Source: CAYVUI01 sp964454745
Lineage (GTDB): Bacteria; Planctomycetota; Phycisphaerae; Sedimentisphaerales; Anaerohalosphaeraceae
Length of the DNA stretch: 60,759 nt
Direction: 5' to 3'
Assembly: GCA_964454745.1 (NCBI GenBank)
Contig: CAYVUI010000006.1
Location: 1-60,759 of the forward strand
The notes under the pieces were generated by a model that saw nothing but the letters and a program-made list of their open reading frames with translations, did not search any database and was not told the DNA's origin. The position numbers were made by a program, and so were the translations under genes. Shown piece after piece: positions 51,902-60,529 of this stretch (position 1 is the stretch's first letter; each line of letters opens with the position of its first letter).

Positions 51902-53302
51902 TTATATCGTTTCGTTCCGGTTGACTTGCCGGGCAAGATTGCTGACCGCTTCCTTGAATACCCGGCCGCGGTGGCGGTAATCGTCGAACATGTCATAGCT
52001 CGCGCAGGCAGGGCTCATCAGGACGACATCCCCCGGTTCGCTCATCGACCAGGCGGCCTGGACGGCATCTTCGAGGGTGTTGACCAGCTCTGTTTGGCAC
52101 GAATTTTTTCCGGAAAGGCAAATCGCCTCAGCAATTTTGCGTGCTGTGTTTCCGATCAGGACGGCTCCCTTGCACATGGCCGCAGCAATCTCTCCGAGTT
52201 GATAAAACTCCATGCCCTTGTCATATCCCCCGGCGATGAGGATTTTCCCTTCACTAAATCCCTCAATCGCGGCGATGGTGCTTTCCGGGGTCGTTGAGAT
52301 GGTGTCGTTGTACCACCGCACACCTGCGATGGTATCGACCAGTTCGAGGCGGTCTTCGAGCCCGGTAAAACGGTCCAGTGCCATGATTAACCGTTCTTCC
52401 TGTACCTTGAAGGATCGCGCAACCGCAAGTGCACCGGCAAGGTTGATCTGGTTCATTTTTCCCGCCAGCCGAAAAACATCCAGGTATTCATCTCCTACCT
52501 GCTCGGGGTAGTATAATTCGCACTTTCGTCCCTGTTCCTGCGCGTATTTTTTGTACCATTGCACGGATTGAACATCCTGGCCGTTAAAGATGGAAACACA
52601 TCCTCGTTGGCCGTCCTGGAAGCGGAACAGGTTTTCCTTTGCGCCGATGTAGGCTTCGAGGGTACCGTGCGCATCGAGATGATTGGGCGTGACATTGGTG
52701 ACCAGTGCGACGCGGGCGGATTTTTCAATATGGGCAAGCTGTTCCAGCTGGAAGCTTGAGAGCTCCAGTACTGCGAGCGTTTTTTCATCAAATTCGTCGA
52801 GGGCCGCCAGCAGGGGCCGCTTGCCGATATTGCCGCCAAGGTGGACCTTGTTGTACTCGATTCCATCCTGGCCGATCCCCGCTTCAAGCAGGCAGGCTGT
52901 CAGGGCCGTGGTCGTACTTTTGCCATTGGAGCCGGTAATCCCGACAATTTGACCCGGGAACAGCTCAAAAAACAGCTCGATTTGCGAAGTGATGAATTTG
53001 CCCGCCTGTTTCGCTGCTTCTACGCAGGGATTGCCTTCGCGGATGGCAGGATTTACGATGACGATATCTGTATCCGGACCGGTGAAGTCTTCTTCGCAGT
53101 GCTGCCCGAGGTGATACTCCGCCTGCACGCCGTCCCTTGTGAGCTGCTCAATCGTGTCGGCAAGCTTCTCGCGGGGTGCCATATCCGTTACGGTTACATG
53201 GCAGCCGCTTTGCCAGGCGAATTTCGCTGCATCGGCCCCGCCGCCGAAACGGCCCAGGCCCATAATCAGTACTCCCTTACCCCTGAAAAAGGAACGGTCC
53301 AT
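51902..53302 (-). CDS. murD: UDP-N-acetylmuramoylalanine--D-glutamate ligase
   Basis: A 466-residue cytoplasmic ligase that adds D-glutamate to UDP-MurNAc-L-Ala in peptidoglycan synthesis. It shows the N-terminal UDP-binding Rossmann part (VLIMGLGRFGGG), the P-loop ITGSNGKSTTTALTA (122-), LELSSFQLEQL, NVTPNHLDAHGT and the C-terminal WYNDTISTTPESTIAAI with the GGYDKGM block. Its presence supports peptidoglycan in this organism. The frame extends to 53326, but the ATG at 53302 follows CTGGAGG at good spacing. The window holds no other mur genes, so it is outside the usual dcw cluster. Confidence 0.95.
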   Translation of the reverse strand: MDRSFFRGKGVLIMGLGRFGGGADAAKFAWQSGCHVTVTDMAPREKLADTIEQLTRDGVQAEYHLGQHCEEDFTGPDTDIVIVNPAIREGNPCVEAAKQAGKFITSQIELFFELFPGQIVGITGSNGKSTTTALTACLLEAGIGQDGIEYNKVHLGGNIGKRPLLAALDEFDEKTLAVLELSSFQLEQLAHIEKSARVALVTNVTPNHLDAHGTLEAYIGAKENLFRFQDGQRGCVSIFNGQDVQSVQWYKKYAQEQGRKCELYYPEQVGDEYLDVFRLAGKMNQINLAGALAVARSFKVQEERLIMALDRFTGLEDRLELVDTIAGVRWYNDTISTTPESTIAAIEGFSEGKILIAGGYDKGMEFYQLGEIAAAMCKGAVLIGNTARKIAEAICLSGKNSCQTELVNTLEDAVQAAWSMSEPGDVVLMSPACASYDMFDDYRHRGRVFKEAVSNLARQVNRNETI

Positions 53303-53350
53303 ACGAACCTCCAGCGTTAAAACCATGCAGCCGTCAGGATATCGTTTTCT

Positions 53351-54289
53351 TTATACGGCCCGGGCCAGTTCTTCCTTGGCGTCGATTACGGCCTGCTCGA
53401 TGCACTTTTCCCAGTTGTCGCCGAATTTATCCTTATATTCCTCACGCTCATAGGCGTAAATGATCGACCGGGAGGCGTTGATCAGTGCCCCGGTCCCGTC
53501 CGAGTTACAAAAACGCATGCAGTCTTTCGCCGATGCGCCTTGGGAGCCAAAACCGGGCACCAGCATCCAGACTTTGCGGTATTTATCGCGAAGGCTTTCC
53601 ACCGCGTCGCCCGCGGTACCGCCGACAACCATGCCGACGTTGCTGTAGCCACTGGATCCGATACGCTTATTCTGCATGGCGATATCAAAAACGACCTCGC
53701 TGAGCTGTTCGTACCATTTTTTACCGGTTGCATCGGCAAAATTCTGGAGTGGATCTGCTGTGGGATTACTTGAGCGTACCCAGACGAATACGCCTTTGCC
53801 CTGATCGCTGGCCATGTCTGCGAATGGAATGATTCCCTCAGAGCCGGCGAAACCGTTGACCGTGATCGCGTCGGGTGTGATGACGTCTTCCAGACCTGTG
53901 TACTCCGGATTTTTGAGATGAGCATCTGCGTAACACTGGGCGGTATGCCCGACATCGCCGCGTTTGACGTCACCGAGAACCTCCAAACCGAGGGCATCCG
54001 CCTCGGAAATCAGGGAAAAATACGTTTCCAGTCCTTCCCAGAGATACCGCTCAAAATACCCTATATTAATCTTGACTGCACAAACATGCGGTGCGACCAC
54101 GCGCAGGACACGTGTGGAAAAATCAAAAAGGGCGTCTACAGAGGCCCCGACATCGCTTGCGTCATTCATATGCTTATGGCTGCGGATTTGCTCCGGAAGC
54201 CGTGCGTAAACAGGATCGAGCCCGACGCAAAGAGGACTGCCCTTGCCCCGAACTGAATCAAAAAGTCTATCTCCAAAATGACTGGCCAC
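53351..54289 (-). CDS. pyrF: Orotidine 5'-phosphate decarboxylase (type 2)
   Basis: A 312-residue cytoplasmic enzyme that makes UMP from OMP, the last step of de novo pyrimidine synthesis. The active site is DVKRGDVGHT, holding the Asp-x-Lys-x-x-Asp charge network; other family blocks are LCVGLDPV, CAVKINIGYFERY, VNGFAGSEGI and MLVPGFGSQGA. The length places it in the longer type 2 subfamily of actinobacteria and planctomycetes. The start is a GTG with AAGGAGAG upstream. It lies 48 bases before murD on the same strand, so the two may form an operon. Confidence 0.95.
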   Translation of the reverse strand: MASHFGDRLFDSVRGKGSPLCVGLDPVYARLPEQIRSHKHMNDASDVGASVDALFDFSTRVLRVVAPHVCAVKINIGYFERYLWEGLETYFSLISEADALGLEVLGDVKRGDVGHTAQCYADAHLKNPEYTGLEDVITPDAITVNGFAGSEGIIPFADMASDQGKGVFVWVRSSNPTADPLQNFADATGKKWYEQLSEVVFDIAMQNKRIGSSGYSNVGMVVGGTAGDAVESLRDKYRKVWMLVPGFGSQGASAKDCMRFCNSDGTGALINASRSIIYAYEREEYKDKFGDNWEKCIEQAVIDAKEELARAV

Positions 54290-54486
54290 TGTTGCTCTCC
54301 TTCCTGCATAAATAAGGGGCTTTCATCAGCCCCGAAACTTTCAGCTTTCACATTTTGTAAACTCCCACTATAATACCCACCCGTTCCGCAGGCAAATGCT
54401 ATTTGGGGACTTTTCAAGATATTTAATGCCCCAAAATGGTGTGAAAAATTAAAAAAACTGTAAAAAATTAAAAAAACCGGTCCATA

Positions 54487-55233
54487 ATGACACAACAGAA
54501 AAAGAAAAGCAAAAAAACACTCGATTTTCTCATTTTTCTCATGGCAGCGGCCGTCCTGGTGCTGATTCTTCTGAACCTGCTTTTTTACACGCCAAAGTCT
54601 TATCAGCCCCAACAGGCCGATCCCGAGGAGATTTCGCCCTATATCACTCACCGCCTGGGCCCGGACCTCTACGAGAAGCTCCAACTGGACAGGCCCTTCG
54701 AGATCCTCGTCGAACAGCAGGGGATTAACGACATCCTGGCCCGGTATACCTGGCCGGCCAGGACCGGTTCTGTGACCATCGATCAGCCGGTCACTGCGAT
54801 TGATCCCAACGGCGTGGCTGTGATGGCAAAAGTTCGCTATATGAAAATTCCGATGTTTTTGACCGTAAATGCCAATCCTCAGCTTTCTGCGGATCCTGAG
54901 AATCCGGAAAAACAAGTGCTCCGGTTCAATCTTCAGGCTGTCAAGGCAGGCAAACTGCCCGTAACCGCCATCGCGAAGATGATTATCGCCTCGGCGATTG
55001 AGGATGAAGCACAGTACACGCAAAAAAAACTGGATGCGAATCCAGCCGATCCCCTCGAAAAAATCTATCTTGAAAAATACCTCCAGACGCTGGCGGCCCT
55101 AAAGCCTGCCCTGATTGATAACGAGCCGATTCGCCCGGTTTTCCCCATCAAAAAGGGCAAAACTCTCCGCCTGGATGCGATAGAAATGAATCGTAATTAT
55201 GCACAGCTTCGCTTTTCACCTGTGCAAGAATAA
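54487..55233 (+). CDS. Membrane-anchored protein of unknown function
   Basis: A 248-residue protein with one N-terminal membrane segment (about 13-34, LDFLIFLMAAAVLVLILLNLLF) after a basic start, so the rest is probably periplasmic. The soluble part alternates short beta strands (DRPFEILVEQQGINDILARY, VTAIDPNGVAVMAKVRY, PMFLTVNANPQL) and resembles the DUF2140/YpmS-like or lipid-binding anchored domains, but only loosely. No catalytic motif. It has no close upstream neighbour; its stop is 8 bases before the convergent CYTH gene. The ribosome site is weak. Confidence 0.6.
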   Translation: MTQQKKKSKKTLDFLIFLMAAAVLVLILLNLLFYTPKSYQPQQADPEEISPYITHRLGPDLYEKLQLDRPFEILVEQQGINDILARYTWPARTGSVTIDQPVTAIDPNGVAVMAKVRYMKIPMFLTVNANPQLSADPENPEKQVLRFNLQAVKAGKLPVTAIAKMIIASAIEDEAQYTQKKLDANPADPLEKIYLEKYLQTLAALKPALIDNEPIRPVFPIKKGKTLRLDAIEMNRNYAQLRFSPVQE

Positions 55234-55241
55234 TTCAATTC

Positions 55242-55721
55242 TCAGCCTTTGCCCCATTCGGTCCAGGGGTTCTCGGTTAGATATACATTGTAATACCGCT
55301 TGTCCCCGGTCACTTCCTGTCCGGTCCAGTCGGGCAGATCAAATACCTGGTTCTCATCCTCCAGTTCTACTTCCGCCAGAACCAGTCCTTCGTTGTTACC
55401 GTGGAATTCATCGACTTCCCACAGCATGCCCTGTTCCTCAATGGGGTATCGTACCTTTTCAATGATTCCCCCGCTGCACATCAATTCAAGCATTTCTCCA
55501 GCGTCTTTGCCGGGAATCTCGAACTCATATTCCGGGCGAACCAGGCTGCCGTTTATACCCTCCCCTTTGACGGTCAGGTACCCTTTGTCTCCGACCAGCC
55601 GTACGCGGACCGTCCGCTCTTTGTCCCGGCAAAGATATCCCTGTTTCATCAGGATGCCGGAATGTTTGCCTCGCCATCCGTCTCCGGTGACCCGGAATTT
55701 TCGTTCGATCTCAATACCCAT
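55242..55721 (-). CDS. CYTH-domain phosphohydrolase (triphosphate tunnel enzyme)
   Basis: A 159-residue cytoplasmic protein of the CYTH superfamily. It opens with the signature E-I-E-R-K-F (E-x-E-x-K), followed by tunnel strands TVRVRLVGDKGYLTVKGEG, EYEFEIP, VRYPIEEQGMLWEVDEFHG and LVLAEVELEDENQ, which supply the inward-pointing Arg, Lys and Glu residues that bind triphosphate and metal. The single-domain, E-x-E-x-K form is closer to inorganic triphosphatases than to class IV adenylate cyclases. The substrate is inferred from the family. It lies 21 bases downstream of a second, possibly CYTH-like gene. Confidence 0.85.
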   Translation of the reverse strand: MGIEIERKFRVTGDGWRGKHSGILMKQGYLCRDKERTVRVRLVGDKGYLTVKGEGINGSLVRPEYEFEIPGKDAGEMLELMCSGGIIEKVRYPIEEQGMLWEVDEFHGNNEGLVLAEVELEDENQVFDLPDWTGQEVTGDKRYYNVYLTENPWTEWGKG

Positions 55722-55742
55722 TGAGGTTCCTCATCTTAAAAC

Positions 55743-56330
55743 TTATTCAATGCCTCTTAGCATCTTCAGGCCCCGGACATAGTTGACATTTTCCCGCCGC
55801 TGGATACCGAGCTCCTGGACCATGGCCCATGCCTGGGCCTCGTCGGTATGCTCAATCGAGGCGGTAAAATACCGGCTGCCTTCGATCTCGATCTTTGCCC
55901 GTTCCGCAGTTCCTCCCAGCAGGGCGTAGCCTTGCCGCTGCTTATGGACACGCAGCGCGTTGACACCCCCGATCTTTCCCATCAACTCGGCGAATTTCGT
56001 CTCGTCGAGCTTTTCCCGAACTGCGGGGCCGTCCACACCCCATGCGGCGTATAGCTGTTCGATATTGCCCGGTGTGAGCTTAAAATTTTCACGCATTTCC
56101 AGCTGCCAGTGCTCGAGACCGTTTCGATTCACACCGGCGAGTCTCTTGATCTCCAGCCGGCCCCAGCGGATTTTCACATTTGCATCGCTTCCCTCGCGGA
56201 GAAAATAGACCTCATGGCTCTCGATTTGCTGCTGCGGTTCCATACCTTCAAACAAGTCGTAAAAATCCTCCTGTTCGCTGAAGATACGCCACTCCCAGCG
56301 GGCGCCTTCCCTGCCGAAAACCACACTCAT
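55743..56330 (-). CDS. Hypothetical protein, possibly a divergent CYTH-like tunnel protein
   Basis: A 195-residue cytoplasmic protein. It begins near WEWRIF and then runs through charged beta strands: NVKIRWGRLEIKRL, EHWQLEMRENF, LRVHKQRQGYAL, ERAKIEIEGSRYFTASIEH, and VNYVRGLKML. The alternating acidic and basic residues in strands, and the position next to a true CYTH gene, suggest a divergent CYTH fold, but the E-x-E-x-K signature is replaced by E-W-R. I do not recognise the family. Start chosen at the ATG at 56330, one codon after a GTG; GGGGGA precedes it. Confidence 0.5.
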   Translation of the reverse strand: MSVVFGREGARWEWRIFSEQEDFYDLFEGMEPQQQIESHEVYFLREGSDANVKIRWGRLEIKRLAGVNRNGLEHWQLEMRENFKLTPGNIEQLYAAWGVDGPAVREKLDETKFAELMGKIGGVNALRVHKQRQGYALLGGTAERAKIEIEGSRYFTASIEHTDEAQAWAMVQELGIQRRENVNYVRGLKMLRGIE

Positions 56331-56389
56331 CACAATCCCCCGGTATGTATCGTCATTATCTTCATTTTATACCAGTATAGCGGATTGAT

Positions 56390-57727
56390 TCACAAAGTAA
56401 ACGCTTCTGTATGAATCTGTCCTTTTCGCATTCCCATATCGAGCAGCAGGGCCCGCGTTTGGTTCATCATCGCCCCGGGACCGCAGAGCATGACCTGGTC
56501 CTCTTTGCAAACCGGGCCGATCATTTCATCGAGCATCTCCCGGCTTAACCGCCCGTGATGAAACCCTTCCTGCTGCTCACCAGTCAAGGTTATAAAAACA
56601 GTTAAACCCGCAAGTTGCTGTTTCATGCCTTCAATTTCTTCTGCATAGAAGAGATCATCAGCCTTGCGGATGGACCAGATCAGCACGATTTGACCGGGGT
56701 ATCCCTGCTTTGCAAGGGTCCTGAGATTGCTCATGATCGGGGTGATGCCCACGCCCCCGGCGATGAGGACAAGCCGTTCATCTTTGACGCCTTTAAGTAT
56801 CCAGTCTGTCCCGAACCGGCCGAAAGGCCCTTCAAGCGTGGCCCTGTCGCCTTCCTGCACGGAATCAATACGGGTCGTGTAATCACCGCTCTTTTTAATC
56901 GCAAGATGGACTTGTTCACTGTCCGGCTGCGAGCAGACCGTAAACGGGTGTTCCTGTTTGCCGAGTTTGCCACTCAAAAATCTCAGAAACACGAACTGCC
57001 CGGCCTTCAGTGCCAATCCTTTGCCTTTGCAGGGTGAAAAAGCGATCTCATATACTCCGCGTCCCACTTCCCGGCAGCTTTGCACCTCCCACTGCGGCAG
57101 CAGCATCGGCCGCAGGAGCTTAACCCATATGAACAGCCCAGCATACAGGATACACATTGCTGTAAATATCCAGAATACCGCTCCCCGCTCGGTAAAATCA
57201 CTGCCCAGAATATATGCATGCACCATCACCAGTACAACCAGTACAAATGCGCAGTCATGTACGCGCCGCCAGTTTTCGTAGCGCATTTGCAGAAATCCCC
57301 GCCAAAGGGTTGTCACGACGATCAGCACCGCGATAACGATTCCAAGAAACCCGAGCCCCTCGGGTATCAGTTCCCAGCGTATTGCTCCAAGCTCTACGGC
57401 CTCGGGGGCGTACAGCACCAGCGGATGCAAAACCGCCGCACACATCGCCCCGGCGCCAAGTACGGCATGTGTTGCCAGCAGCCGATCCACTCCAAAGACT
57501 CGGTCCAGGAACAGGATCCGTCCGCTTAGCCCAAACTGCCAGAGGAACAAATACGCCGCCAGCAGTCCCAGCACCTTTCCCGCGGAATACACACCGGCTC
57601 CGCCTTTGCCCATCAGCCAGACGTACTGTTCGTATTCATGTGCCCCCATATACAACACGTACAACAGCCCCGCGGCAAACGCGATGCCTAAAATCCATTG
57701 CCAGGTATTTCGCGTTTTTCCGTTCAT
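56390..57727 (-). CDS. Ferric-reductase-like transmembrane flavoprotein (ferredoxin-NADP reductase type)
   Basis: A 445-residue membrane protein. About six membrane segments (10-215) carry conserved His residues (HAVLGAGAMCAAVLHPLVLY and RRVHDCAFVLVVLVMVHAY) that would hold two b hemes. The C-terminal half is a flavodoxin reductase-like module: FAD-binding VFLRF and HPFTVCS, GPFGRFG, then the NAD(P)-binding LIAGGVGITPIMSNLRTLA and VMLCGPGAMM. The same layout is found in NADPH oxidases and ferric reductases: electrons pass from cytoplasmic NAD(P)H across the membrane, possibly to Fe(III) or oxygen. Its start overlaps the stop of the small membrane gene before it by 4 bases. Confidence 0.88.
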   Translation of the reverse strand: MNGKTRNTWQWILGIAFAAGLLYVLYMGAHEYEQYVWLMGKGGAGVYSAGKVLGLLAAYLFLWQFGLSGRILFLDRVFGVDRLLATHAVLGAGAMCAAVLHPLVLYAPEAVELGAIRWELIPEGLGFLGIVIAVLIVVTTLWRGFLQMRYENWRRVHDCAFVLVVLVMVHAYILGSDFTERGAVFWIFTAMCILYAGLFIWVKLLRPMLLPQWEVQSCREVGRGVYEIAFSPCKGKGLALKAGQFVFLRFLSGKLGKQEHPFTVCSQPDSEQVHLAIKKSGDYTTRIDSVQEGDRATLEGPFGRFGTDWILKGVKDERLVLIAGGVGITPIMSNLRTLAKQGYPGQIVLIWSIRKADDLFYAEEIEGMKQQLAGLTVFITLTGEQQEGFHHGRLSREMLDEMIGPVCKEDQVMLCGPGAMMNQTRALLLDMGMRKGQIHTEAFTL

Positions 57728-58113
57728 GACTGCCCCTCCTCAATGCCGTGCCAGTAGCTGTAAATCACCTGGCCAATCGGGATTTTTGCCAAAAGGATCA
57801 GGTTGTCCGCCAGTGTAGATCCAAACACGATATCCCAGAAGGTAAGCTTGACCGGGTGAATTGTGATCGAGAAATACGTCATCGTGATAATGCCCGCCAC
57901 CACCGTTACAATATTAAACACATACGCCCACCGCCACAGCCGCGGCCGGTTGAACATCCACGGCAGGACGAAGGTGGTTACGACTCCGAACATCACCGGT
58001 ATCGTATTGAATGCCATTTTGGGGGTATGAATCTTGATATGCAGCAGCAGCCCGCCAAGGCTGAGTAAAAGCAATGCCCAGATCGGCCCTCTCAATTCTC
58101 GACGAAACCACAT
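57724..58113 (-). CDS. Small membrane protein coupled to the ferric-reductase-like gene
   Basis: A 129-residue protein with about four membrane segments (WALLLLSLGGLLLHIKI, FNTIPVMFGVVTTFVLPWMF, YVFNIVTVVAGIITMTYF, and ADNLILLAKIPIGQVIYSYW) and several His residues. It shares an ATGA overlap with the flavoprotein gene downstream, so the two are made together and are probably subunits or partners of one redox complex. I do not recognise the family. The ATG follows AAAGGGG. Confidence 0.65.
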   Translation of the reverse strand: MWFRRELRGPIWALLLLSLGGLLLHIKIHTPKMAFNTIPVMFGVVTTFVLPWMFNRPRLWRWAYVFNIVTVVAGIITMTYFSITIHPVKLTFWDIVFGSTLADNLILLAKIPIGQVIYSYWHGIEEGQS

Positions 58114-58244
58114 CGCCGCCCCTTTCGCTTAAATTCACTTGTAACCAAATTTCTGCAAAGTCCTCATTTGTTTCCCAATCATACTTATTATACAGGTTTC
58201 CGGCAAGAACTTTTTCAGTGTATTCATGCCCAAAATCCGCGCAT

Positions 58245-58279
58245 AAAAATAGGCAGGGGAAAGGAGGGCACCCCTGCCT
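58245..58279 (-). terminator. Rho-independent terminator after the DUF4114 PEP-CTERM gene
   Basis: Read on the minus strand: stem AGGCAGGGG / CCCCTGCCT (58251-58259 with 58271-58279), 11-base loop, then a T-rich tail. About 40 bases beyond the stop at 58319. Confidence 0.85.
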
Positions 58280-58318
58280 TAAGAAGAATAGAGGAACTAA
58301 ATGGTTACCATTAACAAA

Positions 58319-58978
58319 CTACTTACGTCTCGGAAGATACACCGTCATGCCAAGACCCAGCAGTGCGATCATACTCGGCTCAGGTACTACGTCATTCGCA
58401 CCGGAACCGCCGAACGAGATTACCATGTCATTGTAATCTTCATCGTACCAGTTCGTATTCACACGCAGGTCTTCAAACGCGAGCCATGCAAACCCGTCCG
58501 GTGTATTGAAACTCAACGCATGGGCCACTTTCTTGTCCGTTCCCTTGTTCAAACCGGATTGCGTATAAAAGACGCCGCCGCGCGACTTTGCCGACGAGTC
58601 AATGTAAAACCCAAACTCCGAGCCCATTGCGACCTTATGCGAAGGATCGATCCACGCCAGGCCCTGGGCTGCGTCAAAATACACCTCCACCGAAGCACCG
58701 ACATTCGCCGAACCGGCAAACAACTCAAGCTTGCTGCCGGGATTCACCACGTCATAAATACCCAGGCGATTGGTGTTCTTATACCCCGCATCTTCGAGGT
58801 GAATCCGCGCGGTAAAATCCGTCTGGCCGGGCTGCAAGGTCCACGTGGTCTGCCCGTCTGGACAGAAACTGTCGTAGGTGTCATCGCCCAGGATGTCACC
58901 CAGTGAGACCGTTCCCGCAGAACCCAACGCCAATGCACCGAAACAAATACTGATAAACAATACAAACAGTTTTCTCAT
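58319..58978 (-). CDS. DUF4114-domain PEP-CTERM protein
   Basis: A 219-residue exported protein. Signal peptide MRKLFVLFISICFGALALGSA. The body ends with AWLAFEDLRVN and DEDYNDMVISFGG, the DUF4114 signature (FEDxxxxxD-x-DYND), an acidic, probably calcium-binding module. The C-terminal PEP-CTERM signal is VPEPSMIALLGLGMTVYL and basic PRRK. Role unknown; probably a surface or matrix component. I choose the ATG at 58978, which has a GGGGGG run 5 bases upstream, over the GTG two codons earlier. A strong terminator follows. Confidence 0.9.
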   Translation of the reverse strand: MRKLFVLFISICFGALALGSAGTVSLGDILGDDTYDSFCPDGQTTWTLQPGQTDFTARIHLEDAGYKNTNRLGIYDVVNPGSKLELFAGSANVGASVEVYFDAAQGLAWIDPSHKVAMGSEFGFYIDSSAKSRGGVFYTQSGLNKGTDKKVAHALSFNTPDGFAWLAFEDLRVNTNWYDEDYNDMVISFGGSGANDVVPEPSMIALLGLGMTVYLPRRK

Positions 58979-59299
58979 ATGCACCCCCCAAATAAAGTGC
59001 TTTTCAATTAACCCTCATCTTCAGCCAATTTCTGAAAGGTCCGGTAACACAACGATGGTTATCGGTCCTAAAGCACTTTCTTCCCCCGGGCTCAAAATGT
59101 CGATACCGCGAGCCGGTACATTGACCCGCGATCGATCATAAATTATACAAAACCCGAGTGATGAAACCAAACTTTCGCCTTGATATCGTCAACTTTTTCG
59201 CAAAATCGATTTCTCTGTATTTGGGGCCGGTTGATTATCGGGCCGGGGGCGAATTTTTTTCTCCCATGACAATCCCGCTTTTTGCGTTATAATTCTGTT
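58979..59299. other. Divergent intergenic region
   Basis: About 320 bases between the PEP-CTERM gene and the beta-lactamase-like lipoprotein. No gene is supported. It contains a GC-rich middle (GGCCGG tracts near 59230) and the promoter at 59266-59293. Confidence 0.45.
59266..59293 (+). promoter_or_regulatory. Promoter placing the transcript start at the start codon (leaderless)
   Basis: ATGACA (59266-59271), 16-base spacer, TATAAT (59288-59293). Transcription would begin 6-8 bases after the -10, that is at about 59300, which is the A of the ATG. No ribosome site exists upstream. Confidence 0.55.
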
Positions 59300-60430
59300 A
59301 TGAGAACGTTGGGCCAAAACAAAAGATTGCTGCTGGGTATGATTTCAGTCATTCTGCTTGCCGCGGGAGGCTGCGGGAATTTGCCCGGCAAGCCCGGTTC
59401 AGGCAATCGGCCATGGCCCACGGAAAAATGGCAGACCAAAGAGCCCCAAAAACTGGGCCTCGATTCGGACAAAATCCTCGAAACCGAGCTGTACCTGCTC
59501 CAGTATCCCACGCAGGCCTTTGTGCTGATCCGGCACGGCTATATTGCCCATGAGGGCTATTACAACGGATTTACCGCCGAGGATTCTCACGATTCCTATT
59601 CCATCGCCAAGTGTTTTACCTCCGCTGCGGTCGGTGCAGCCATACAGGACGGCCTGATTCCTTCTGTCGATACGCCTCTTAGCGAGTTTATCCCTGCCGA
59701 TGAGGCCAATACGCCCGATCCGGGTTTCTATCGTATGATTACTGTCGAGCACCTTTTGACCATGACCTCGGGTATTGAGTACTCCAACCGCGAGGATTAT
59801 CCTGAAATGAAGCAGGAGCACAACTGGGCGTCTTACGTTCTCGCCCGGCCGATCCCTCACAAGCCAGGCACCCACTGGAAGTATAAGGCGGACCCGACGC
59901 TGGTTTCCGCGGTGATTTCCCGCGTGACGGGCCAGAATATGTTCGAATACGCTCAGTCCCGCGTTCTCGATCCCATCGGCATCCGGGAGATTCGCTGGGA
60001 GGCGGACCCATCCGGCCAGACCAGCGGAAATGGTGACGTATATACCACCGCACGAAACTTCGCCCGTTTGGGGTATCTTTACCTGAATCACGGCACCTGG
60101 GACGACAAGGCCATCCTGCCTGCCGAGTATGTCATGGCTTCTATCGCCCCGACACAGATCGAAGAACGCCTTTCCTGCGACTGCTGGAGTGAAACGCCGG
60201 TCCGAATTCCCGAGGGGAAAACACCGGAATACGGCTATTACTGGTGGTGCCGGAATTTGCCCGGTGTGCCCGCTGACGCCTATTATGCCTTCGGCGGCAA
60301 GGGGCAGTTCATCCTTGTAATCCCGTCGCTGGATATCGTCGCAGTCCGCCTGGCCGATGAGCACCTACGCAGCGATAAGGTCGTTTTGCCGGAATTTGCA
60401 CGGCTGGTCGCCCAATCGGTCCTGCCGTAG
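59300..60430 (+). CDS. Serine beta-lactamase-like lipoprotein (class C / esterase fold)
   Basis: A 376-residue predicted lipoprotein (lipobox LLAAGGC, Cys25). It belongs to the beta-lactamase superfamily (Pfam Beta-lactamase, PBP4*/EstB-like): catalytic S101-I-A-K104 in DSYSIAKCFTSAAVG, the helix MITVEHLLTMTSGIEYSNRED, PGTHWKYKADPTLVSAVISRVTG where the usual Y-x-N is Y-K-A, and GGKGQFILVIPSLDIVAV in place of KTG. These fit an esterase or D-peptidase more than an antibiotic-degrading enzyme. The in-frame TTG at 59282 lies inside the promoter, so the ATG at 59300 is the start. It may be leaderless. Confidence 0.82.
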   Translation: MRTLGQNKRLLLGMISVILLAAGGCGNLPGKPGSGNRPWPTEKWQTKEPQKLGLDSDKILETELYLLQYPTQAFVLIRHGYIAHEGYYNGFTAEDSHDSYSIAKCFTSAAVGAAIQDGLIPSVDTPLSEFIPADEANTPDPGFYRMITVEHLLTMTSGIEYSNREDYPEMKQEHNWASYVLARPIPHKPGTHWKYKADPTLVSAVISRVTGQNMFEYAQSRVLDPIGIREIRWEADPSGQTSGNGDVYTTARNFARLGYLYLNHGTWDDKAILPAEYVMASIAPTQIEERLSCDCWSETPVRIPEGKTPEYGYYWWCRNLPGVPADAYYAFGGKGQFILVIPSLDIVAVRLADEHLRSDKVVLPEFARLVAQSVLP

Positions 60431-60529
60431 TTTTCCGTTTTTCGGCGGATTTTCGTTTTTTCTGGAAATTTCTCCCGTGTTTTTGTACGATATTTCAAAA
60501 GCTGTACTCTCTTTTCGGAGCTGAAACTT

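Noticed and set aside
60431..60529. Fluoride riboswitch in front of crcB
   Set aside because: The conserved GG-GATGG-type stem and pseudoknot of the crcB motif are not present in the 99 bases upstream.
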